Assembly: GCA_030295235.1 (NCBI GenBank)
Contig: AP026173.1
Location: forward strand, 186,001 to 250,000
Length of the DNA stretch: 64,000 nt
Direction of reading: 5' to 3'
DNA from: Fistulifera solaris
Taxonomy: Eukaryota > Bacillariophyta > Bacillariophyceae > Naviculales > Stauroneidaceae
Of this stretch, positions 36,645-45,905 are shown in pieces. The translations under genes were made by a program, and so were the position numbers. Numbering within the stretch: position 1 is the stretch's first letter; every line of letters starts with the position of its first letter. Below the pieces are notes generated by a model. It ran no database searches and had not been told where the DNA came from. It saw only the letters and a program-made list of their open reading frames with translations.

Positions 36645-37731
36645 AATGAAATGCAAGGTGAAAGTTGGTAGAAGCTTAGATTTGTGTCTAGTGAGAAACA
36701 AAACCAATCTTGGATTAGACCAAAAGAGAGATGTTCTCTCTCGTTCTTTCCCTTGCTAAGCTCGATGGATTCGTCGAAATGTGCGAGTAAGAAGGTGAGC
36801 AAGGAGCATGAAGTGAAATGCGAATGAGAAGCTTCTTTCCTGATTTTTTGAAACGTCAGCTCCAATTTCACGAAACCGAATAGGGGCGTATTGAAAGAAG
36901 ATGAAGACGTGTTCCACGTTCTACCGATAAAAGTTCTTCAGCCTTTTTTACGAGAAATGACTAGCTTTTTCTTGTTCTGCGTTTTCCGTAAAAAGTCAAA
37001 TTTCTGTTTTTGTATTAGTTACTACTTTTAGGCTACTTCAAGCTTCAAGCTGCACAAGAAGGCGTAGAATGAAAATTTGACTAATGTAAAGAGTAGAGAA
37101 TAGGGAATGTAAATGTAGAAAGTAGAAAGCCGAAAGCAGAAAGCAACCGGAACCCGAAATCGGAACTTAGGAACACAAAAGTCTTGTTGTTTGTTCGCGC
37201 CCTGCGCCTTGCGCCCCATCTACTTTTCGTTTGGTACTCCTTAACTGTATCTTGAACTTCAAAGTAGATACTCAATAGTGATTAGCGCAATAACAATATT
37301 AAGTAATAAGCAACGGCTCGTGACTTTGTGACACGTTGTTGGTTTCTACTTTCTACGTGGTCGTCGTTCTCGTTGAAGCGTCGATAGTCGATACTGGTAC
37401 CTGGTAGCGCGAGAGAAAACGTCGAAAAAATGGTTGAAGCTTTCAAGGTCGCTTTGCAGTTCGCCAGGCACTTTAGGCTTTAGCGTTAAATCAGCGAACG
37501 AACGAACGATCGATCACTGCCGAAACCAATCGAGACGAACTACCGTACGGGAGCATAAGCGTACAAGCTTTTAACCAGCTAATTTGTTCTAAAAGAAGCA
37601 CGAAAGCTAGAATAATCAATAATCTGTCAAATGGAGCTACAGGTACTCCACAGAGCAGCATGTAAACTAGAGAAATAATAGTATAACAAATCACCGGGTC
37701 TCAAACTAATGATTCATTATTCCACACTATT
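36645..37731. other. Intergenic region
   Basis: Upstream of the small gene at 36279-36644 and beyond the 3' end of the phosphatase gene at 37732. Several 60-70 codon frames on the minus strand have no protein-like features. Short alternating purine tracts near 37080-37140 are low complexity. Nothing else recognised. Confidence 0.4.
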
Positions 37732-39007
37732 TCATTGAGACGCCGGCGTCGGCGGTCGACGTAGCGCTGTGACTGCTATCGATATGTCATCGCGATAGCG
37801 CCCTGCTTGGCTTGCTGCCAGGCTTGAGCGGCGGCAAATACTAAATGTTCACAAGCGGATATAGGATGCACACCCGTGGCCTCAAAAGAGAGTGAGCCAG
37901 TATTTTGGCGATATCTCCTTCGTCTAAATAATCCATCATTCCATCTGTAGCACTTATAGCAAAGATGTAAACATCGTCATCTTCTTCGTGCGATCTCACC
38001 GAGCCGTCATTTTCGACTTGATATCCTTCCATTTCCGTTGCCACAATCGTGGGAATATCCAATACATGCACAATCGGATCCGGTATGACCCCCATCTTCC
38101 CCGCCGCCCAATCCCCAATCGAACGACTCATGGCCAGACCCGTCGGCGCCATCGTTTCGGGATCTTGATACACCACCCGACTGGTCCCCCGGATCGGAAT
38201 GTACACTTGCCCTCCCGCCGCTTCGACACGGGCTTTTTCTTCCGGCAAATTGGGTTTGTCTTCCCGGGTCATGTACACAATTTCACACCGCATCGTCGAA
38301 GGACGGTACGCTACGATAAAACTCCGTGAATCGCCCGCATTGGCCACGTAGATTTTGGATCCCTGCCGCAGAACCACCGTGGCAGTGCAACCCCCGATGG
38401 ATCGGCGGGGACGCGTTGATCCAGTTCAATGAATGTTTCGGACAACATGTTGGCCGTCTGTTTCATAATATCCTCAGGGGAGGAACAGTGTTCCAGTGCG
38501 TTCCGCAATTTGGCCGCGAGTAAGGGCGGCAGCTCGGTCGCGGCAAATTCCGACACTTGTTCTCCCCGCGGCGCATGACCATCAAAGACTCCCATCAGTA
38601 TTCGTTCTTGTTGAATGGCTGCATTCGATGATGATGATGATTCTGTCGTGATATAATACGGAGACACAATGACGGCCCGATCTTGATTGATTTGATCGGT
38701 GAGTTGACCTCCTTTGTACCCAATCAAGGTCAAAGTCACGGCATCCGTCGCGATGGATTCTTGCAAAACACCCACCGAATGTCGATCCGCATGAATTCGT
38801 TTTGTATCACGAATTTTTGGAAAGCTACTTTGACGGCATCGTAATTGTAATGCACATCGTGCGGCTTTTGGGGCAACCATAGTACGGACAGCGCGGATCG
38901 CGTTTGTGCGGAGAAGCTTCCATCGCGGCGGTCGATGACGACGACATGGGCCGCGAACTCCATGCGGCCGCCGTTGTGAGTACAATGAGAGGTGATAGAA
39001 GATGCAT
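37732..39007 (-). CDS. PP2C-type protein phosphatase, signal peptide-bearing (paralogue 1)
   Basis: A metal-dependent Ser/Thr phosphatase of the PPM/PP2C fold. Metal-binding aspartate motifs are visible as VFDGHA, NAGDSRSF, ATDGMMD and, near the end, RYRDDISIA. QINQDR and GLAMSRSIGD are also family hallmarks. The start at 39005-39007 gives MHLLSPLIVLTTAAA then W, a signal peptide with an aromatic +1 residue that could direct plastid import; a frame change lies right there, so the +1 residue is uncertain. Conserved sequence passes through five single-base frame changes (near 38965, 38775, 38394, 37893 and 37805), all at short homopolymers; each is consistent with one missing base. The real C-terminus, with AWQQAKQGRYRDD, ends at 37732. 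It is head-to-head with a homologue at 39529. Family secure, localisation inferred. Confidence 0.8.
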
Positions 39008-39528
39008 ATTGTTGGTATTGCTAGTGTTGTGACTCTGTTGGTGCGGAGAATTCGCGATTCGCACGGCAAAGGCCGATCGGACCGAGCGTCGAGAATGATT
39101 ATATGGAAAATGTGATACTGCGGAGCGACACTGTCGTAACATTGCGACAAAACTCGCTTTTTTTCCTGGACGAGAAGCAACAGCTGGAGCAGTAATGGAA
39201 AAAGTGGCTCTCCGTCTTATTTGCAGGACGCCGTCATGGTCGAAACGAAAAAAAAAACAGCCGTTCCAAGCCACCGAAAAAAAAAGCGAAGTTGCTGACA
39301 CGTCGACACGTCACCCTTTCTTCTTTATGGCTTATACTCACGAGCAGTGACTCTGCAAATGGAGTAGATGTCACTCTCTCTGTGACATTCGTCCAGTCAA
39401 ATATTATTGTCGCCAAACGTGGTTTGCTTCAGTCACGAGTTGCCTCATTCTTGTTGATGGTTGATGTCTGATGTCTGATGTCGTTTCATCTGAATCCACA
39501 AAATTATTCACAATAGTAGACTACAATC
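39008..39528. promoter_or_regulatory. Shared divergent promoter region of two PP2C genes
   Basis: 520 bp separate the two divergent phosphatase starts, so both promoters must lie here. I see three direct copies of TGATGTC at 39462-39482 with no spacer, about 50-65 bp upstream of the plus-strand ATG, and A-runs at 39249-39258 and 39281-39289. None is a recognised diatom element. Confidence 0.45.
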
Positions 39529-40699
39529 ATGTCCCCTTCTACTTTCTTGGCGTTCTTCTTTCTCCTCGTCGGTGTATCAAGTCGCAACGACGACTCGTAT
39601 TTACTGCTTCCCCGCGATTTGGCGTTTGATTCAACGACACGTCTCGCGCTCCAAAGTCTCCGCCAGTCGCCCGACACGCCCTTTCTCTACTTGCAATCGT
39701 TATTTCCGCATCATTCTTTGGGGGAGCCATACTGGAATCATACCGATTACGGAACATTGGCATTGGTGGGAAGTAAGGGAGGACATGTGTTGGAACAAAT
39801 CAATCAAGATCGGTCCTTTGTTTGGCTTTCTTCCAAAGGAGTATTGTCGGGTGTCATGGATGGACACGGAACGGCCGGTCATTTTGTGGCGGAATACGCG
39901 CGACACGATTTGTTGCAACGCTTCCTGAATGCTACTTCAAACGATATCGAAGCGTGGTTGCACGAGGCGTTTCTACAAACCGATCATGCGATACCGGATG
40001 ATTTGGCACAGCAAGGTGGATGTACCTGTTCTTTGGTCTACCAAAACGGTGAACGAATCTATTTTGCCAATACCGGTGACTCGCAATCCTTTTGGCGGCC
40101 GCCTTGTCGACGGGAATTGACGAAATGCAGGTGCAAATCATGTACGAAACGCGTTTGGACAAACCCGGTCATCCCGACGAGGCGCGGCGGTTGCAACACG
40201 CTGGGGCCCAGGTCACGCCAGAAACCGCAGAGGATGATGCTCGTGTGTGGGCGACCGATCCGACCACGGGACACACCAGTGGTTTGGCCATGAGTCGCGT
40301 CCTGGGCGATCGACAGCATACGGCCGTGATTGCGGATCCTATCATCCAAGTCATTGATTTGAAGGCAATGAAAGAAAAGGTGTTACAAGAATACGATGCT
40401 TATCGTACACAACAATGCCAACAAGTAACGATCCACGCAGATGGTTCCATTGAACCTTGTCCTCTGGCGGAGACACCGGAGGCGGTGCACTTTTTGTGGT
40501 TTCGGCCACCGATGGTGTCATGGATTTTTTGAAACCTATCGAAATAGCACAAACTATGGCTGGTTATTTGTATGGAAACCAAGGGCATCCTTATTTGGGA
40601 ATGGAAGATCTTTTGTGGCAATCGACACAACTGTGGCAACAACACGGACAGTACCGCGATGACATGGCCATTGCGTATGCGAAAACAGTGCAAGTATAG
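39529..40699 (+). CDS. PP2C-type protein phosphatase, secretory (paralogue 2)
   Basis: Homologue of the divergent neighbour, sharing the N-terminal block (FDSTTRLALQSL here, FSAQTRSALSVL there), SKGGHVLEQINQDRS and the metal motifs: VMDGHG, NTGDSQSF, ATDGVMD and QYRDDMAIA. The N-terminus, MSPSTFLAFFFLLVGVSS, is a signal peptide; the next residues are RND, which does not fit the plastid ASAF rule, so the secretory pathway is more likely. Two single-base frame changes, at the T-run 40090-40093 and near 40460, interrupt the frame, and conserved sequence continues in the next frame each time (GIDEMQVQIMYETRLDKPGH, then GGALFVVSATDGVMDF). Each fits one missing base. The acid and charged insert around YRTQQCQQVTIHADGS is shared in position with paralogue 1. 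About 390 residues. Confidence 0.8.
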
Positions 40700-41294
40700 T
40701 TAATATTTTTTTGTGAAGTCGATGGATGCTTTCCGTTCTAACTACAAAACTAAAGCTGGTATGCATCGATATTGTTAATAAATTTATTGTAACCTTAGGA
40801 ATGAATGGCGCCACTTTTCTCCTAAACTTGAAATGACTATCGCGCGATTAGTATGTGACCTTTTCGCGCGACTCAACTCATTTTCAGTCCCGGTTAACGT
40901 TGAGACAATCATTCACTTCAACGTAAGCGATGAGAATCCATTTCAACCCATGGATGCCCGAGCTCTCCCATTATGGTAGGTGGCGTTGATAGGTTTGTGT
41001 TATAGATGATTTGAGAGGATTGGTTTGCTTCATTGGCAGACGAGAATACGAATATTTACAGTGTTACAAATAGTAGGCGAAGCTCGACCCCGAGACGACT
41101 CCTCCTCAACTGACTTTCAGTCCCATAGCCATTCTTGTGCGTTGTTTTACTACGTTGCTCATCGTCCGTAATATTATACACACGGCACACCGCGTGGAGC
41201 TTCGCAATTGTTGCATGTCAAGAAGCCGTATTCTCATTCATTTCTTAGTGCACTTTCTTTTCTTATACTGTTTAAAGAACAAACTTATATTACA
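40700..41294. other. Intergenic region
   Basis: Between the 3' end of the PP2C gene and the Rtf2 start. It should include the latter's promoter. No protein-like frame or repeat seen. Confidence 0.4.
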
Positions 41295-41933
41295 ATGGGC
41301 GGAGACGGTGGAGTGATTGCCTCCAATCGACGGTACATGCGCGGGGCCGGAACCGCCGAACCTGCCAAACACCGCGACGAAGCGCTCGAACGCGACGAAA
41401 TGGCACGAACGATGCAAGTGTGTGCGGCCTCCAGCCAGTTGCTGCAATTTTCGCGACAAACCATTGTGACGTGTCCGTATGGCAATTTGTATCACAAGGA
41501 AGCGGCTTTGGAGGCCTTGTTGCGTCGAAAACAAGACGACGACGCGGTTTTGGGAGATCACATTCGTGGTTTGAAGGATTTGCACGAAGTGCGGTTTCAT
41601 CTCACAACCGATAATATTCCGACATGCCCGATTACGGGACGAGAATTGAATGGGAACATACCCGCTGTAGCGTTGATTCCGGGAAAGCCGGGACTGTGCA
41701 ATGTTGTCAGTGAACGGGGGATGCAAGAAATGGGGGACGATTTTGTCATCGAATACGGACCAGTGGAAGAGAAAATACGATTGGCTCCGTCCTTGGATGT
41801 CCTCGCCGAAATGAAGGCGAAATTAGAAGAGAAAAGGGCCAAGAAGTCCAAGAAAAAGCGGAAAGAACCAAGCCAAGAGCCAGACCGCCCTTCCAAAAAA
41901 AGCAGCCACGAATGTGACGGCTGTGGCTCGTGA
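41295..41933 (+). CDS. RTF2: Replication termination factor 2 (Rtf2) family protein
   Basis: Rtf2 proteins act at stalled replication forks and have a RING-like C2HC2 zinc-binding region. The 212-residue protein begins MGGDGGVIASNRRYMR, the near-invariant family start, which fixes the ATG at 41295 although the frame is open 29 codons further up. The paired half-sites are visible: QTIVTCPYGNLYHKEAALEALL and, about 60 residues later, TCPITGRELNG. The C-terminus is a lysine-rich, disordered tail (KKSKKKRKE) ending ECDGCGS, probably a nuclear signal. The size is slightly smaller than the human protein because the tail is shorter. Single exon, intact frame, high confidence. Confidence 0.92.
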   Translation: MGGDGGVIASNRRYMRGAGTAEPAKHRDEALERDEMARTMQVCAASSQLLQFSRQTIVTCPYGNLYHKEAALEALLRRKQDDDAVLGDHIRGLKDLHEVRFHLTTDNIPTCPITGRELNGNIPAVALIPGKPGLCNVVSERGMQEMGDDFVIEYGPVEEKIRLAPSLDVLAEMKAKLEEKRAKKSKKKRKEPSQEPDRPSKKSSHECDGCGS

Positions 41934-42581
41934 TAAAGTGACTGATGCTATCCGTGAAAATACTGTTTTCTCGAGTCTCTTTTCTCGTGATGGCGTGTCA
42001 GTCTCAGAGAAAGACAAGAAGGATAATTTGTTTGCCCGATGAAGGGAGTTGTTTTTATTCGCGCGATGCGTGGAATCAACCGTATTAAGAGTCCGTTAAG
42101 TTCATTTGTCGAGACAGGTAGTAGGAACTATCCCCATGGTCAATGATGAAGTTTTGGGTTGAGCTAACAATTTTCGAAACTGCCTGGGAGAACTACACTT
42201 ATAATGTTGTGGATGTTCTAGATGTTGTGACATTCACTAAGGTTACAAGTTACGGATGCGTTGCAGATAATGGTGAATGAATTTATTCCCGAGTTGGGTT
42301 TTCGCCGGACGAGATTCGTGCGTGCAGAGTGCAGAACGAGGAAGAATCTTCGAGAGGAAAACGTCTTTGGCACAATCGCACGCCGACATTGCCCCTCGAT
42401 ACATCACTCTTACGTAATTATGGATGAAGAAAACACCAAAAATGAATCTCCTCCGTCGTGTCGTTGCCAAAGATTCTTTTGCGACAGATTCATTGCAACA
42501 TTGTAGGACCGTGCCATCGAACGCAAATTGGTTGCTATTTTGCTTTCTCTCCTTTGACAATATTGATTTTTTTTTGAAACG
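41934..42581. other. Intergenic region
   Basis: Between Rtf2 and the PhoD-like gene. Short frames at 42261-42560 on both strands overlap each other and are not protein-like. A T-run at 42567-42575 lies just upstream of the PhoD-like ATG. An unrecognised upstream exon is possible. Confidence 0.35.
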
Positions 42582-44213
42582 ATGGTCCTTTCAACCAATC
42601 ATCGTCGTGCCGATCGCATTGCGTTTGGTTCCTGCAATCGCCAAGATCGACAGAACAATTTTTGGCCCATTATTGAAGCCAGAAGGCCTGTGGCGTTTAT
42701 CTGGGGCGGAGATGCCATCTATGCCGGTAAGTGAGACGATATTTCATTGTGAGCAATCAGCAAGGATCTGTTATACTGATACATGAACGACTTGCTATAA
42801 ACAGATTACAAAGCACCCACCGATTGGTCGACTTTCCCACCAACTAAAGAACATATATGCGGGACTCCTGCTCGTCTCGAAGAACTGTATCAAAAGCAGC
42901 TATCCAATCCTGGTTATCAGCATCTCATAGAAAGTAACGTGACTATATTTGGAGCATTCGATGATCACGATTACGGATGTGACAATGGTGACGCGACGTA
43001 CGCCTACCGCAGAGAGAGCGCCGTGGCGTTTGTCAACTTTTTGGGGGAGCCCTACGAATCGGCCATGTCCCGTCGCGCCCGGGCGGGAGCTGGCGTGTAT
43101 GGAGTCAAGCTGTTTGATTTTGCGCGACCCGCGGGGAAAACACAAGTCCACGAGATTGAAGCGGGAATTGATCCAGATGTATCGTATTTGGCGGACGAAA
43201 CTTCTTTTCACGCCTATTCGAACCAATCGGTAGCAGTGTTCGTGTTAGACATTCGATCGCACAAAACTCCTTGGAAGACCGGATCCGCTGCGTACCTTCC
43301 TGACTATGAAGGGGACTTTCTGGGTGAACAACAATGGCAATGGCTGGAAGCGGCGCTTCGACGATCACAAGCATCGGTCAACGTGATTCTCAGTGGTGTA
43401 CAAGTCCATTCCAACAAGTTTCCCGACGGAAATATCGCCGAGGCCTGGGGGAAATATCCGAAAGCACAGCAGCGCTTGTTTCATGCTATATTACAGGAGG
43501 GAGTTCAGTCTCCTGTCCTTATCAGTGGCGATGTGCATATGACACAACTTTCCAGAAAGGATTGCGTGCGAAGGGACAGTGTCGATCGTCACATTTCGTT
43601 ACGACCTTTGATTGAAATGACGACGAGTGGGATGACACATTCGTGGGGTACAGTCCCAAGTCGTCCTTTGGATGAACCAGACTACCAGTCGAGTCTGTTT
43701 CTTCGTTACAAAGCCCAAGTAGGCAGTCTTTTGATGCACGCTTTGCACAACCTTTGTTCTTGGAAGGATGTAATGACGTTTCCCAATTCAAAAGGAAAGG
43801 ATGAACTGCAATATAGCTTGGAAAAGAATGTTGGGGAATTGGAGTTTGATTGGAGCGATAGAACAATCATCCTGCGGACACTGGGAGAAGACAATGTTCC
43901 GCTCGTCCAAGCCAAATTTGAAATGGACACATTGTCGGGCCACACATCGACGCGAAATACGTTTTTATCCAAACGAGATTTCATGAAAGAGATAAAAGCC
44001 ATGCACCCATCTGTCAATAGCGATTGGGTCTGCATCAATTACCGAGGCCGCGAGAACAACCTAGCGAATATGGCTGGACATGTCGCGACGGGCGTTGTGT
44101 TGGTGACCCTGACTCCCCTTCCATGCATTGTCCCCTTCTTTTGTATTCTATTTGTGTTGTTCTATCGGGGACCCTCCCGGTATAGAAAGCAATCGAAAGT
44201 ACTGATTCAGTGA
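42582..44213 (+). CDS. PhoD-like metallophosphatase with C-terminal membrane anchor
   Basis: A phosphodiesterase/alkaline phosphatase of the PhoD class. Two exons, 42582-42726 and 42805-44213, are joined across a 78-nt intron (GTAAGT donor, ACAG acceptor), giving 517 residues. The family motifs are in place: IAFGSCNRQDRQNNFW, FIWGGDAIYAD spanning the splice, FGAFDDHDYG (usually WDDHDYG) and LISGDVHM. Bacterial PhoD is exported and releases phosphate from diesters. Here the start ATG at 42582 gives no signal peptide, and an in-frame TGA lies just upstream. Near the C-terminus, a long hydrophobic segment (VVLVTLTPLPCIVPFFCILF) is followed by a basic tail, as in tail-anchored or type I proteins. 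Either an upstream signal exon is missed or the enzyme is tail-anchored. Family call secure. Confidence 0.88.
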
Positions 44214-44332
44214 TGGCTCTAGTGAAAGAACCATGATCTTTCACGTGGTTGCTAGTTCTAGCAGCCGCATCCCAATTTTTATTATTATTGAAAAGACTGT
44301 ATAACTTCCACTGATTTTATCTCTTCTACCAT

Positions 44333-45482
44333 TTAGAAACCTTGCCAAATCTCATCGTACTCGGGCAACCCCATGGCACGATTCCAGGGACGATTATCTT
44401 CGACCGATTCGTAGACACCTTTCACGACAATGGGGGCCGTCGCGCGTAGTTCCTTGGTTGGATCGGGTGCTGGCACTTGTTGCAGAAGCGTCTGGGCCCA
44501 GGATGCCTCCCAAGGAAAGGGACGCGCGGCGGCTCCCGTGTCGCGGACGCGAATGTGTTTCCAAAACGCCACCATGAGTGTGACGCGACGTCCCACCGCC
44601 GTGCCCTTTCCGGGGACGACACCGTGTAACACCTTTCCATCCATGACCACCAATTGATTCGATTTTGCGGGACACAACCACGCCGTGTCGGCCAACGCGC
44701 GACTCGAAACACGTTGTTGTGTTACCACGGACGGTCCTCCACACGGAGCATCGAGATACAATATACAGGTAACGATGGGGTGCTGGACGACACCACCACA
44801 ACCTTCATTGTCGGTATCAAAATGGAACTGATGTCCACTCGCGTGCGGCCGATTGTGTGCCCACAATTCGACCGCTGTCGCTTGTTGAATCGATGATGAC
44901 TTGAGTCGGGCACTCGTCGACTGCAAGGAACGCAAGAGATTCCCGAGACAGGAGGTGGTGTCGATCGACTCCAGGGGGACGACAAAACTATAGTACGGAC
45001 TGGGTGGTTCGACGCTGTAGCTGTGATGCACCCAGTAGTCTGCCCCGGGATCTAGAAACGCGTCTCGGAGAATGTTCAGTGTCAACGGATCTAAATAATC
45101 GTTGTAAATCTGACAGGGTGGATTCGGGGGGCTTTCGAGCGGCGATGATGTTGGGTAGTCGAGAATGCCGTGCGCCAGACGACACTTGTATCCCAGTACT
45201 TTTAAGATGACATCCGCCTGTTGGGTTCTACCCGATTGAATATACAGCAATGCCAAGCGTTCGCCAGCCGTTATGACAGTATCATTCGAAAGATCCGGCA
45301 CGACGTTGGCTTCCCAAATTCCCTCGATACGAATCTTCCACTTCTTCTAAATTACAGTTTTCGCTCAACCATCTCAAACGAGCCTCACGGCAGACTTCTT
45401 TTTGTTTCGTGAAAGAATTGCTTTCAACCTGTTGCATGGATTTGTTTCGAACTAGGTAAATAGGAAGGTTCATCCACCGCAA
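44333..45482 (-). CDS. 2-oxoglutarate/Fe(II) oxygenase-like protein
   Basis: A likely non-heme iron dioxygenase. The iron-binding facial triad can be read as HFD in HQFHFDTDNEG and a distal His in KVLHGVVPG, with Arg in GRRVTLMVAFW as the probable 2-oxoglutarate contact. The core runs from PCQIYNDYLDP onward, with ILYLDAPCGGPSVV as the central strand. A further N-terminal segment (EARLRWLSENCNLEEVEDSYRG) continues upstream in the adjacent frame to 45482; the junction near 45315 fits one extra base. The real start is either 45482 or the internal Met of MQQVESNS at 45437. Total about 370-383 residues. The substrate is unknown: prolyl hydroxylase-like and other family roles are possible. It is divergently arranged with the UvrB-UvrC gene across about 420 bp. 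Confidence 0.68.
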
Positions 45483-45905
45483 ACAAAAAAGAACGGGCGA
45501 ATAATAATGCGATTGTGGCGCGCTCCTCGCGATTCGCGATCTTGGCGATTGGTGACTGAATCCAGTCGTGACGAAATCCGCCTACATTTTTGTGACTATA
45601 GTAGGGAATGACGAAATCGGCTCCTTACTACGTAGATTGAGCGGAACGAAGTTCCTCTTGTACATAAAGGGATAGAGTAAATCACCGCTACGACACTCTG
45701 TGCGCGGTGGAACCCAGCAGATGTTCTCGCCGTCGGCACGAGCTTTTTCTATTTATTTTCGATCAAACACAAATGCCATGATAAAGAGAGTAATGCAATC
45801 CCATTTCTGTGACCTCTTTCATCCCCAAGTACTTTCTTTCTTTGCTTTGATCCCCTTAATACCTGATTCTTCTGTATGGGTCGTTTTCGGCACCCAATTT
45901 CTCTC
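45483..45905. other. Divergent intergenic region
   Basis: Upstream of both the oxygenase-like gene (-) and the UvrB-UvrC gene (+). It should contain both promoters. An open 69-codon frame at 45700-45909 is not protein-like. No element recognised. Confidence 0.4.
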
